Shown piece by piece: positions 1 to 9,478 of a stretch of DNA of 64,000 bases (positions are counted from its first letter, which is position 1; the number at the start of each line of letters is the position of its first letter). The notes below the pieces were generated by a model. It was not told the origin of the DNA, searched no databases, and saw only the letters and a program-made list of their open reading frames with translations. The DNA comes from DUZB01 sp963747555. Lineage in GTDB: Bacteria > Desulfobacterota > DSM-4660 > Desulfatiglandales > Desulfatiglandaceae. The stretch is taken from contig CAVVFZ010000021.1 in NCBI GenBank assembly GCA_963747555.1, forward strand, positions 124,001 through 188,000, written 5' to 3'. Made by a program: the position numbers and the translations under genes.

Positions 1-291
1 ATCCAGATCCAGGTCTTCCAGTCTGTGAACAAGATAAAAGGACCGGTTGCCGATTTCAACGACCTCCCGGTATGGCAGCTTTTCTGCCCAGGAACCTTTG
101 TCAACATTCCCACGAACCGCAAAGGTTGTTGCAATGACCCTCAGTTGTTCCAGCACCTCCGGCTTTCCGACGTCTCCTGCATGGATGATATACCGACATG
201 TCGTGAGAATTTCGATGGCTTCCGGGCGGAGAAGCCCATGGGTATCGGCGATAACACCGATTTTAAGTCCGACGGGGGTCATTTTTTGCAT
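1..291 (-). CDS. YfcE/MJ0936-family metallophosphoesterase, cut by window edge
   Basis: Only the N-terminal ~97 residues lie in the window; the gene runs off the left edge. Read on the minus strand it begins M-Q-K-M-T-P and shows three metal-binding blocks of calcineurin-like phosphoesterases: DTHG near residue 16, HAGDVG near residue 40 and RGNVD near residue 70. This spacing is typical of the small YfcE/MJ0936 family (Mn2+-dependent phosphodiesterases with unclear natural substrates). Two in-frame ATGs (ending at 291 and 282) are possible starts and neither has a strong ribosome-binding site. Cytosolic by absence of a signal peptide. Confidence 0.8.
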   Translation of the reverse strand, partial: MQKMTPVGLKIGVIADTHGLLRPEAIEILTTCRYIIHAGDVGKPEVLEQLRVIATTFAVRGNVDKGSWAEKLPYREVVEIGNRSFYLVHRLEDLDLD

Positions 292-563
292 AAGAAAAAA
301 GGGTAGATCAATCGTTACTACTGCACAGGGTCTCACCGGGGAGTGCGCCTCCCGAAGAGAAACAGCCGTCATCCGCAGCCGGTCATCGTGCCGGATTGAC
401 CTTTTAACGGTTGGCGGCCAGGTTGGCGGTTCCACCCCCTGCCTGGATTTCATGAGCTCTCCGGCAATCGGCTCATATGCGGGCAGGATGGAGAATCGGT
501 TCCGATGAAACGGGTTATTGCAGATGATTACCATATACATGATTTGAACCAGGAAGGAAAGCA

Positions 564-1319
564 ATGAAAGTAACCTTTGTCGGCACCGGTGAGGCGTGTG
601 ATCCCGTCTATTTAAACACTTCGTTACTTGTGGAGGCGATGTCCAAAACGACGGTTCTCCTTGACTGCGGATTTTCCGTCCCCCACGCCTATTTCCGTAT
701 TTCAGACGACCCTGAGCAATTGGCCGGGGTGTGGATTTCCCATTTCCATGGCGACCACTTTTTCGGAATTCCTCTTCTTTATCTCCGCCTCCATGAAATG
801 GGGAGAGAAAAACCGCTTTCAGTCCTCGGGGCGGAAGGTTTGGAAAGGAAAATGTCGGAAGCCATGGAGCTTGCCTATCCCGGTTTTATGGAAAAACTGA
901 GGTATCCCATTCGATTTCTTGAAATGCGGCCCGGGGATAAAATTGAAGAATGCGGGCTGCAATGGGAGGCGGCGGAAATCGAGCACAGCTGCGGAGCGCT
1001 GGCGGTTAAGATCGATGATGGTCAGCGGTCGATTTTTTACAGCGGCGATGGCAGGGCGACCGGCCAGAGCAGAGCCCTTGCGGAAGGCTGTGACATGATC
1101 GTGCATGAGGCTTTCCGGGTACAGGGGGAAACGGATGGGCACGGAACCATGACCGCCTGCTTGTCCCTGGCAAGAGAGTCGGGATGCAGCAAATTTGCCT
1201 TCGTGCACATTTTCCGGAAGGAAAGAGAAAAATTAACGCGTGAGATCGAGCGGAGGAAGAAAGAATTCCCGAGCGTCCAACTCCTGGTTCCACGGCCGGG
1301 AGAAGAGGTGACTGTCTGA
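564..1319 (+). CDS. RNase Z-like MBL-fold hydrolase
   Basis: 251-residue metallo-beta-lactamase-fold protein without a signal peptide. The metal motif HFHGDH is at residues 60-65, followed by the RNase Z-like G-I-P-L-L, with later metal ligands in GDGR (~160) and HEAF (~180) and a C-terminal HIFRKE block. It is shorter than classical RNase Z (~300 aa) and lacks a clear exosite insertion, so tRNA 3' processing is possible but not assured; the family also includes phosphodiesterases. A purine-rich stretch (AGGAAGGAAA) a few bases before the ATG supports the start. It stands alone on the plus strand. Confidence 0.8.
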   Translation: MKVTFVGTGEACDPVYLNTSLLVEAMSKTTVLLDCGFSVPHAYFRISDDPEQLAGVWISHFHGDHFFGIPLLYLRLHEMGREKPLSVLGAEGLERKMSEAMELAYPGFMEKLRYPIRFLEMRPGDKIEECGLQWEAAEIEHSCGALAVKIDDGQRSIFYSGDGRATGQSRALAEGCDMIVHEAFRVQGETDGHGTMTACLSLARESGCSKFAFVHIFRKEREKLTREIERRKKEFPSVQLLVPRPGEEVTV

Positions 1320-1456
1320 AAGAGAGGGAAAAAGGACAGGTCAATAGTTACAATCATCCTGGTTTTCGGAAAGCCGCTTAAGCAAAAAAACACCATCCAG
1401 ACCTTGAACAGGATTGGGAAGTTTCTCATGCAACGATTGAAAAAAATTGCATCTTC

Positions 1457-1630
1457 TCAAGACACCCGTCCGTTCTCCCGTTTCATCAACGCCAGCATCG
1501 TTTTCTGATGGCTCTCTTTTTCCCAGACTGCTGCCGCCTTCAAGGATAACGCGCCACCGGGACAGGTGGCCAAGCAGGGCGGTCCGTATTCCCTTCCAGC
1601 CTTATCGATGCAGAGATCACACTTCTGCAT
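1457..1630 (-). pseudogene. Fe-S subunit fragment (DmsB/FdhB-like ferredoxin domain)
   Basis: A 57-codon reading frame contains KCDLCIDK followed by GPPCLATCPGGAL, the CxxC...CxxxCP pattern of one 4Fe-4S site in the iron-sulfur subunits of molybdopterin oxidoreductases. A real subunit is about three times longer with four clusters, so this is a C-terminal remnant. It abuts, in a different frame, a fragment of the partner catalytic subunit, which implies an internal deletion fused the two genes. Confidence 0.6.
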
Positions 1631-1881
1631 AACGCCTTTTTAATCACCACATAGAGCATAGCCAGAGCCAAGGCGGCATCCGTACCCGGCCGCAACGGCA
1701 CGCAGATATCCGCCATTCCCACATCCGGTTCAACCAAAGGCGTGATGGCAATAATCTTTGCCCCTCTCTGTTTGGCTGCCAGAAAGGCTTTTGCCGGACG
1801 AGCCACCGGGCCGGAATAGATGGGCCGGCGTCCCCAGAAAACGATCAAATCACTTTGGCCGTCCCGGGGAACGTGGAATTT
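1629..1881 (-). pseudogene. Molybdopterin oxidoreductase catalytic-subunit fragment
   Basis: The frame reads SDLIVFWG, then PIYSGPV, then AKIIAITP and LRPGTDAALALAMLYVVI. This is the segment of DMSO-reductase-family enzymes that binds the pterin nucleotide (the usual form is RPGTDAALALA). Neither the rest of the ~700-900-residue protein nor an Fe-S N-terminus is present upstream. The fragment leads directly into the Fe-S subunit remnant at 1457-1630. The original substrate cannot be told from this segment. Confidence 0.65.
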
Positions 1882-1897
1882 GAATAGACTGCGATTC

Positions 1898-3649
1898 TCA
1901 CATCTGCACTACAAGCAGCCAGATGGTGCAAAGCACAATGCTGATGATCATGGGAACAAAGGCGATCTTCATATATTCCATAAATGATATGCGGTACCCC
2001 TGGGCTTCCGCAATGCCCACGGTGACCACATTGGCACTGGCGCCGATCATTGTCCCGTTGCCTCCCAGGCATGCCCCCAGTGCCAGCGCCCACCACAAAA
2101 TTCCGCTTTCGGCGCCCGGCACCGCGTTGTTCAGGTAGGCCACGATGGGAAGCATGGTGGCCGTGAAGGGGATGTTGTCGATGATGGCCGAGGCCAGAGC
2201 CGATACCCAGAGGATCACTACAACCGCCACCACGAGGGATCCTTTTGACATATGGTTGACCCAGTCGGCAATGACCTGGATCAGGCCTGTCTCTTCGGCG
2301 CCGGCGACGATAACAAAGAGCATCATAAAAAAGATGAGGGTGGGCCACTCGATTTCGTGCTCCAGCATTTCCACGATATTCACCCGGCTGATCACAAGGA
2401 GTAGAGCAGCCCCTACCATGGCCGCAATGCTGGGCTCCATATGAAGGGCGCCATGGATGATGAAGAGGAAGATGGTGAGGCCTAACATGAGGGCGGACTT
2501 GACAAGGAGCGTTTTGTTGGTGATCCGGTAGGTCCCTTTCAGTTCGTCGATTGTTTTCGCGACATCCACCACCTGGGCTTTGAGATAATCCTTCTTGTAC
2601 CAGTAAACGAAATAGACGATGCTCACGGCGAGCGTGATAAGGCAGATGAGCCCCAGATTCCGTGCAAAATCAAGAAAGGTCAAATTGGCATAGGACCCGA
2701 TCATAATGTTGGGAGGATCCCCGATAAGGGTGGCGGTTCCCCCCAGATTGGAGGCAAACACCTCCGGCATGAGCAGGGTCAAGGGATTGATCCCGAGCAC
2801 TAACGCGATATTCATGGTGACCGGAATGATCAGGATCATGGTGGTCACATTGTCAAGAAAGGCCGAGGTGACGGCGGTTATGAACATAAGGATTACGGAA
2901 AGGGCGAAGATATTGCCTCTGGCCAGTTGGTAGGACTTAAAGGCCAGCCACTGAAAGAGACCGGTCCTTTTTAAGACCCCCACGATGATCATCATGGACA
3001 TGAGCAGGAAAATAACATTCATATCCATGGCATGGATGGCCCGTTCAAAGGAAAATATCATGTATTCAGGATGGAATGTCCCTGCCGTATAGCTCACGAA
3101 AAGGAGGGTTGCCGCCCCCAGGAAAGCGGCCAGTGTCCTGTGCATAACCTCGAAGGCGATGAAACCGTAAACCAGAATCAGGACGGCTGTTGCGATCCAG
3201 AAGGCCGGGCCGATGATTCTTTTGAGCACAATGTCTTGATGGGCCAGATAGGTCGTGAATCCTTTGTCGTCGGTCTTCTCCTGGACGATGTGGGCAAGTG
3301 CCACAGTGCCTGAGTCTTCGTAACAGGGCTTGCTTACCTCCATGTCGACCTTGGCGCCCAAAAGGATTCCTTTCGGTAGAAAAAGGCTGGCCTTGTAGGT
3401 CCCCCTGCTTTCGGACGCAATTTCCTCTTCAATCTCCATCTTCTTCCCGTTTATGAAAAAATCGATGGCAGCTTCATTGATCCCTTTGCCCTGGACATTG
3501 GAAATTGTTCCGGAGACGATCAAAACATCTCCCGGGCCGGAAGTTTGATGTTTCTGAGCTCCCAGGCAGGGGGCGGCACTGAAGAAGATGGCCAGAACCA
3601 TGGGAAGAAACATACCAAGCTGCTTTCTTTTCCTTATGTTTGGTTGCAT
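1898..3649 (-). CDS. ArsB/NhaD/SLC13-type transporter with extracytoplasmic N-terminal domain
   Basis: 583 residues. A signal peptide (~1-30, ending PCLGA) is followed by an ~80-residue beta-rich region (G-T-I-S-N-V-Q-G-K-G and later SRGTYKASLFLP) resembling a carboxypeptidase-regulatory or Ig-like fold, then from ~residue 147 about a dozen hydrophobic segments typical of the ion-transporter superfamily. Repeated DNVTT and DNIPFTA motifs, plus GDPPN and GGNGT, are the re-entrant signatures of ArsB/NhaD transporters, so Na+/H+ or oxyanion/dicarboxylate transport is likely; the substrate is unknown. The fused N-terminal domain is unusual. Start: AGAGG lies 11 bases upstream of the ATG. It stands alone, convergent with nothing. 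Confidence 0.8.
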   Translation of the reverse strand: MQPNIRKRKQLGMFLPMVLAIFFSAAPCLGAQKHQTSGPGDVLIVSGTISNVQGKGINEAAIDFFINGKKMEIEEEIASESRGTYKASLFLPKGILLGAKVDMEVSKPCYEDSGTVALAHIVQEKTDDKGFTTYLAHQDIVLKRIIGPAFWIATAVLILVYGFIAFEVMHRTLAAFLGAATLLFVSYTAGTFHPEYMIFSFERAIHAMDMNVIFLLMSMMIIVGVLKRTGLFQWLAFKSYQLARGNIFALSVILMFITAVTSAFLDNVTTMILIIPVTMNIALVLGINPLTLLMPEVFASNLGGTATLIGDPPNIMIGSYANLTFLDFARNLGLICLITLAVSIVYFVYWYKKDYLKAQVVDVAKTIDELKGTYRITNKTLLVKSALMLGLTIFLFIIHGALHMEPSIAAMVGAALLLVISRVNIVEMLEHEIEWPTLIFFMMLFVIVAGAEETGLIQVIADWVNHMSKGSLVVAVVVILWVSALASAIIDNIPFTATMLPIVAYLNNAVPGAESGILWWALALGACLGGNGTMIGASANVVTVGIAEAQGYRISFMEYMKIAFVPMIISIVLCTIWLLVVQM

Positions 3650-4126
3650 ATGTTTGATTTTCCTCTCTCAAGCCTATGATGCTTCAAAACGGTTTCTTCC
3701 GTGGAGGTCGACAGTCCCCAGGGGAGAAAAAGGAACCAGGCAAATTATCCCTTCCTTGTCGGGAGTGCGGGAATGAGCTACAGAGAATTAAATATGGCAG
3801 GCGTAAGCATGCATTTAATCACTCAAGCCTTACTTTCCGAATATCTAAAGATTAGGAGAGGCCGGCAAAAATTCCAATGGGGTTCATCCTGTATTTTTGA
3901 TCAAAAAGAATTGCATGAGGATTAAACCGCACGGTGCGGGCGGGATAGAAAAAAGGCAGGGCAGGGACAAATATCGGCAATTATTTGATTTTAGATAGTA
4001 TCTATGAGAATAAACAGGGCCGGGCAAATAGTAATTTGGACGGTTCGCAGCAGATATGCGGCATCCACCCTACGCGGGGGATGCCGTTTTCGATTTTGTA
4101 ACTGTAGCTCAGCTTCCTTTCTTTAT
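3650..4126. other. Intergenic stretch without a recognised gene
   Basis: 477 bases between the 5' end of the transporter gene and the 3' end of rlmKL. Short open frames on both strands have no recognisable content. It should hold the transporter promoter. The only clear structure is a hairpin near its rlmKL side. Confidence 0.5.
4059..4086 (+). terminator. Terminator-like hairpin
   Basis: CGGCATCC and GGATGCCG form an 8-bp perfect stem with a 12-base loop, followed on the plus strand by TTTTCGATTTT. The T-run is on the plus strand although the neighbouring gene (rlmKL) ends on the minus strand, so it could be a weak bidirectional terminator or a structured 5' element. Confidence 0.35.
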
Positions 4127-6278
4127 CTATCCTTGATGTGCAATCCGCCAGCAATTATGGATATGTTTGCTGCGGTTGAAATCGTAGGGAATCGTCTTAG
4201 ATGAAATATTTTCTATATCAAATTCCCGCAGTCTTTCGGAATCCATTTTGAACTGCCGGTAATTGTTTGAAAAAAGGATGATGCCGTTCTTGCTGAGTCT
4301 GGAGCCGGCAAGTTTGATGAGTTCGGGATGGAAGGTCTGAATGTCGAAATCCTGAGAGGTCTTTGAATTTGAAAAGGTGGGAGGATCCAGGAAAATAAGA
4401 TCGTAAGGCTCCCTGTTTTCCTTCAGCCAGGCCTGGCAGTCCGCCCGGAAAAATCGGTGATTTCCTCCGCTGAATCCATTGAGCGCCAGGTTTTCCCTGG
4501 CCCAGGATAGATAGGTATTGGAATGATCCACGGAAGTGGTGGTTGCAGCGCCCCCGTCCGCTGCATAGACGGTAGCCGTTCCCGTGTAACAGAAAAGGTT
4601 CAGAAACCGCTTTCCCTTGGCAAATTTCCGGATGAGCTCCCTGGTCATTCTGCCGTCCAGAAAGATCCCGCAATCCAGATGATCGGTGAAATTGATCAGA
4701 AAACGGTTCCCTCCTTCCTGCATGGTAAGAAATTCCCCTGAAGAGCCGATTCTCTGATACTGTGTTTTTCCTTTCTGCCGTTTCCTGTTCTTGCAGAAAA
4801 TATTTTTCCGGTCTACATCCAGGACCGAAGGAATCGCACTGACGATTTCTCTGAATCTCGCCTCTGCCATCTTCGGATCCACCGTTCCAGGTGGGGCATA
4901 TTCCTGAACGTGAAGCCATTTATTCTCAAAAAAATCTATGGAAACATTGTATTCCGGCATATCCGAATCGTAAAGCCGGTAAGAGGAGATCCCTTCCTTT
5001 TCGGCCCACTTCCGAAGCCTTTTGAAGTTCTTCTTCAACCGATTGGCGAACATCTCCGCGCCGGGACTCAGAGGGATCTTAGGTTTTTCTTTCAGGAGGC
5101 TTCTTTCCTTTTGGGTGAACAGATGGAAATGCGCCAGGGTGCATTTAATGGGGCCGTTATAAAGCACATTCACCTTGTCTGCCTTCAGCCCGGTGTTCCG
5201 GGCCAGTTCCTCATCCGCGGTAATCAGAGACGCCCGCCATCCTGGAAAATTTTTTGAGAGCACTTTCCCCAGCTTCGCATACAGGGCCGGAAGGTTCTCC
5301 TGCTTCCCGATTCGTATGCCATAGGGAGGATTTACAGCCACCAGACCCGGGGTGAGGGCCTTGATTTCCGCAGGGGAAATTTCGTCAAGGCCTTTCCTTC
5401 GAATCTCCATGAACGGTTCAAGCCCTGAAAGACGGACATTTTCCGTAGCCAAACCCACGCTTCGTTCATCCAGATCAAACCCTACTATGGAAGGAATGTT
5501 GCTTTTCCCCCCTTCCCTTCTCCTTTGGGCTTCTTCCTGCAAGAGTCTCCCACAGAGCAGGTATGTGTTGCTCCCAACCCATAAATCCGAAATAGTCTCT
5601 GAAAAGACCGGGAGCGATATCTCCCGCCATACACGCCGCCTCCAGGAGGAGCGTACCTGTGCCGCACATGGGGTCGACAAATGCTCCACCCCGCTCCGCG
5701 ATCTCCTTCCAGCCCCCTCGCAACAGAATTGCGGCGGCAACATTCTCTTTCAAGGTGGCGATTCCGCCATCTTCTTTGTAATTCCTCCTGTGAAGGCTTT
5801 CTCCTGACAGATCGAGACTCAATGTGGCCTTATTTTGTTGAAGGTGGAGGTTAATAATCACATCCGGTCTGAGAATTTCCACGGAGGGCCTTTTCCCATA
5901 CCTGCTTGTGAAATAGTCCGACACGGAATCTTTCACCACTAAGGCGGCAAACTGGGAGTTGTTGAATCCGGACTGGTAAAGGGAAGCCCGCACCTTGAAA
6001 CACCCGTCCGCCGTGAGATGCGTCTCCCACGGAATCTCTTGAACGGCGCCATATAATTCATCTCTGTTTCCGGCAGCAAAGGTGGAGATTTCCAGAAACA
6101 ATCGGTTTGCGATTCGTGACCACAGGCAGACCCGGTATGCCGTTTCCAGGTTTCCTTCAAAGGAAACGCCGCCCTTCGTCTCTTTTACGGATGTTGCGCC
6201 GAAGGATGCCAGCTCATCTGCCAGGAGCTGTTCCAGAAAAAGGGGCGTCGTGCAGAAAAAAGAGTAGATCTTATCCAT
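4127..6278 (-). CDS. rlmKL: 23S rRNA methyltransferase RlmKL (one frameshift)
   Basis: Bifunctional 23S rRNA methyltransferase, about 717 residues, close to the E. coli fusion RlmKL (m2G2445 and m7G2069). Visible in order: an N-terminal THUMP region, the RlmL domain with DPMCGTGTLLLEAA and, after the break, VAVNPPYG, then the RlmK domain with FLNLFCYTGTATVYAA and DLIFLDPPTFSN. The frame changes once around 5505-5550, near a run of six C next to four T; the total length is 3n+1, consistent with one inserted base. Start: the ATG at 6278 follows the rsmB stop by two bases with AGGA upstream, giving a coupled rsmB-rlmKL unit. The break may be a consensus error. Confidence 0.85.
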
Positions 6279-6280
6279 TT

Positions 6281-7629
6281 TTATTTCTTCCTGAAGAGGG
6301 CGCCAAAAAACCCTTCCATTCCGTGAACGTGCGGGAGGGTCCGAAAAAAACCATTCCCATCCACCAGGTCCAATGCCCATGCCGGGGTCGCATTTTCGAA
6401 GATTCACCAGGGCCATGGTGGAATTCTTTCTGAGAAAGCGTTCCACGTTGTCTTCATTTTCCTCTTTCGAAACGGTACACGTAACGTATAGCAGTTTCCC
6501 CTCCGGCTTAAGGATCGGCACGGCCCCATGCAGCAGAGTCTGCTGTACATCGGCAAGACGCGCAATATCCTTGCCGGTTTTGACGAGTTTGATATCCGGA
6601 TGCCTTGAGATGACTCCCAGACCGGAACAGGGGGCATCCACCAGGACCTTGTGAAACCGTCCGTTTCAGAAGTCGGGGAAGGGATCGGGTTGCGTCTGCC
6701 ATGACGGGGTGGATGGACTCTATTTTGAGCCGCTTTGCGCTGCTCATCAGACCCCGTAGCCTTTCCCTGTTTGTATCCATGCCGACAATGAATCCCCGGT
6801 CTTTCATGAGCGCGGCCATGTGGGTGGATTTCCCCCCAAACCCCGCGCAGACATCCAATACGGATTCCCCGGATTCAGGAAAAAGAAGGTGAGAGCATAT
6901 CTGGGCCGGCCGGCTCTGCACCTGGAACAACCCTTCACGGAACGATTTCAACCCTTGAAGAGGACCCTTTAAACGGGTTATTTCCATGGACTCGGGAGCG
7001 GCTGGATCCGATAAGCAGGCGATTCCCTCCTCCTGCAGGGCCTCCAGGAGCTTTTCGCGGGTTGTTTTGAGCGTGTTGGTTCGAACGAAAAGCCTCGGAA
7101 TCTCATTTCCCGCACGGAGCATCTCTTCCGCTTCCCCCATCCCATATTCTTTTGTCCATTTCTTTACCAGCCACAAAGGGTAGGCATAGGTGATGGCGAG
7201 AGAAAGGTGGGGATCACGATCCGCATCCGGAAAAACCATCTCGTTTTTCTTACGGCAGATATTCCGCAAAACCCCGTTGACAACACCTCGCAAGTTTTTT
7301 TTCCGCAGTTTTCCCGCCTGCTTGACCGCCTCATTGACGGCCGCGGATTCGGGGACCCGATCCATGAAAAATATCTGATAGACAGCCAGACGAAGGATAT
7401 TTAATACGGGAAGTTCAAGGCTTGTAAAAGGGAAGCGAACGGATTGTTTAATAATCCAGTCGATCCTTATCTGCCAGCGCAATACCCCCTGAACCAGATG
7501 CAGGGAAAAGGCCCTGTCTCTCTGATCGAGACGCGGATTGTCGTCAAAAGCCCCTTCCAGGGTTCGTTCCTGGAAACCCGGAAGATTTTCACGGTTATTG
7601 AGGGCGGCCAGTGCAAGATTTCTCGGCAT
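6281..7629 (-). CDS. rsmB: 16S rRNA m5C967 methyltransferase RsmB (two frameshifts)
   Basis: RsmB/Sun methylates C967 of 16S rRNA. An N-terminal NusB-like domain (RDRAFSLHLVQGVLRW) precedes the Rossmann domain with VLDVCAGFGGKSTHMA, VLVDAPCSGLG (first catalytic Cys) and YVTCTVSKEEN (second catalytic Cys). Two frameshifts interrupt it: near 6665, where the frame must change to reach VLVDAPC, and near 6345 in a T-run, after which the expected ending GMEGFFGALFRKK appears. The length is 3n+2, consistent with two extra bases. The ATG at 7629 sits one base after the DUF116 stop, so translation is probably coupled. Confidence 0.85.
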
Positions 7630-7630
7630 C

Positions 7631-8479
7631 TCAGCGGCCAAGGAAGGTTTTTACGGCGCTTGTCACAAGGTCGATATCCACATCCGTATCGTAACATGGA
7701 CCAAACGGCCTTTTGTTGAAAATGCCGAAGACCGGGATGGGGTAGCTGTCCTGTATCCCGCTGGTGAGATCCCGCTCACACGCAACGCCTATGATGATTT
7801 CAGGCCTCTTTTGCACCACAATTCTCCGGGCCAGCGTGCCCCCGGTGGCCACCGAAATGGGCGCATGGTATTCTTCAGCAAGGGCTGCCAGTTCTTTTAT
7901 GCGGCATTTTCCACACGCCTTGCAGTTTCTGACATCCCCCGTGATTCTCACGCTGCAGTCATGAAACTGAAGACAGTGGGGAAGAAGAATGAGGAGCTTT
8001 TCCGGTTTGACCTTTTTGGCTTCCGCAAGAACCAGTTGGTTGTTGATAGCCACGAAAGACCGGCGGATTTCGCTCTTTTTGATTCCGAAGCACTTCCCCA
8101 CCCCAACCAACAGCGGAAAAAGGAAACGGATCACAATCCCCCTGATTTTTCTGTTGAAAAAGAGGTTCTTTCCCCGAATGATGGTGAAAAGGAGCGTCAA
8201 GACGGCGCCAAGACAGAACAGGACGATGCCCCCGAAAACAATCCCGGCGATAAGGGGCAGGTACGGATGAATGTTGGTAAAACCCACATAGGGGACCCAC
8301 CAAAGCAGCAGGGCGCCCCCCACCAGCACCACGCAGGTAATCAGGAGAAGAAGGATAAAGATACGCTTCTTCGGCCTTTCAATCGCGCCTCTCTGCAACA
8401 GGTCTTCCTGATGAAACAGAGAAGAGGTATTCGCGCCTGCGCCCTCTTCATGTTGCTTCTTTTGATCCTGATCGCTCAT
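7631..8479 (-). CDS. DUF116 membrane protein
   Basis: 282 residues. Two hydrophobic segments (~42-63 and ~75-100) are followed by a cytosolic DUF116 domain with a Cys cluster (LLPHCLQFHDC and CKACGKCRIKEL) and GVACERDL, which may bind metal or an Fe-S cluster. DUF116 has no established biochemical role, but the gene is repeatedly found between fmt and rsmB in Desulfobacterota, as here. It lies 8 bases after fmt and directly before rsmB. Confidence 0.85.
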   Translation of the reverse strand: MSDQDQKKQHEEGAGANTSSLFHQEDLLQRGAIERPKKRIFILLLLITCVVLVGGALLLWWVPYVGFTNIHPYLPLIAGIVFGGIVLFCLGAVLTLLFTIIRGKNLFFNRKIRGIVIRFLFPLLVGVGKCFGIKKSEIRRSFVAINNQLVLAEAKKVKPEKLLILLPHCLQFHDCSVRITGDVRNCKACGKCRIKELAALAEEYHAPISVATGGTLARRIVVQKRPEIIIGVACERDLTSGIQDSYPIPVFGIFNKRPFGPCYDTDVDIDLVTSAVKTFLGR

Positions 8480-8487
8480 AGCCTTCT

Positions 8488-9465
8488 TTAACCCAGGACC
8501 GTGCCTCTTTCCAGGGGAAAGCCCCTCAGAAAAGCATCGGCCGGCAGCCTCTTTTTCCCGAGCGACTGCAGTTCCCTGATTTCCAGAACCCCTTCTCCTG
8601 TTTGAACCAGTATCCCGTCTTGCGAACCATCGACGACCGTTCCCGGCAACTGATTTTTCGATTTAAAATCCGCCAATCGTGGCGAAAACAATTTCACCGT
8701 TTTCTCTCCAATGGAAGTGATTGCCCCGGGAAACGGATCAAGCCCCCGAATAAGGGCGGACAGGAAATTGGCCGGCTTCATCCAGTCGATGACGGAAATG
8801 CGTTTGTCGATTTTCGGCGCGTAGCTTGCCGTCGAATCGTCCTGCAGCTGAGGGACCAGGAGATCTTCTGCCAGTTTTTCAAGAGTTTGCAGGAGCAGTT
8901 CTCCCGACAACACGGCGAGCCTGTCATGAAGTTCCCCGGCTGTCTCCGTCTGGTTTAAGGGAGTTTTTTTCTGAAGAAGCATAGGTCCTTTGTCCAACCC
9001 TTCCTCCATGATCATGGCCGTAAGTCCGGTCTCTTTTTCTCCATTGATAATGGCCCACTGGATGGGTGCGGCGCCCCTGTACTTCGGGAGGAGAGAAGCA
9101 TGAATGTTGAGCCCTCCCCACGGCGGGATTTCCAAAACCCGGCGTTTGAGTACCTGCCCGAAGGCAACCACTACGAAAAGATCAGGCTGAAGTTCCCGAA
9201 TAGCCCTGCAGAAATCGGGATCAGATGCATCTTCAGGCTGAAACAGAGCCAGGCGCCTGTTCAGGGCTGTCTGCTTGACAGGAGAAGGGAAAGGCTTCTT
9301 GCTCCTCCCTTTTGGCCGATCCGGCTGGGTTACGACAGCAAGGACCTCATGTCCCGCCCCCAACAGGGCTTCGAGTGATGCAACGGCATACTCAGGTGTG
9401 CCCATGAAGATGATCCTTGGATGAACGGGAAATGTTTTCCGCAAGGGAGAGGACAAGCATGACAT
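8488..9465 (-). CDS. fmt: Methionyl-tRNA formyltransferase
   Basis: 325 residues; transfers formyl from 10-formyl-THF to Met-tRNAfMet for initiation. Visible: IIFMGTPEYAVASLEALL near the N-terminus, a long substrate-binding insertion, and NIHASLLPKYRGAAPIQWAI with the catalytic N-H...P region, then GLDKGPM. The C-terminal OB-like domain is present. The chosen ATG gives about 18 extra residues before the usual MGTPE region; a later start is possible but has no better ribosome-binding site. It lies 13 bases downstream of def on the same strand. Confidence 0.93.
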   Translation of the reverse strand: MSCLSSPLRKTFPVHPRIIFMGTPEYAVASLEALLGAGHEVLAVVTQPDRPKGRSKKPFPSPVKQTALNRRLALFQPEDASDPDFCRAIRELQPDLFVVVAFGQVLKRRVLEIPPWGGLNIHASLLPKYRGAAPIQWAIINGEKETGLTAMIMEEGLDKGPMLLQKKTPLNQTETAGELHDRLAVLSGELLLQTLEKLAEDLLVPQLQDDSTASYAPKIDKRISVIDWMKPANFLSALIRGLDPFPGAITSIGEKTVKLFSPRLADFKSKNQLPGTVVDGSQDGILVQTGEGVLEIRELQSLGKKRLPADAFLRGFPLERGTVLG

Positions 9466-9478
9466 GTGGCAAAATCCC

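Noticed and set aside
7538..8491. A 317-codon plus-strand open frame opposite the DUF116 gene.
   Set aside because: It is a mirror of a well-conserved minus-strand gene with no domain of its own and no ribosome-binding site.
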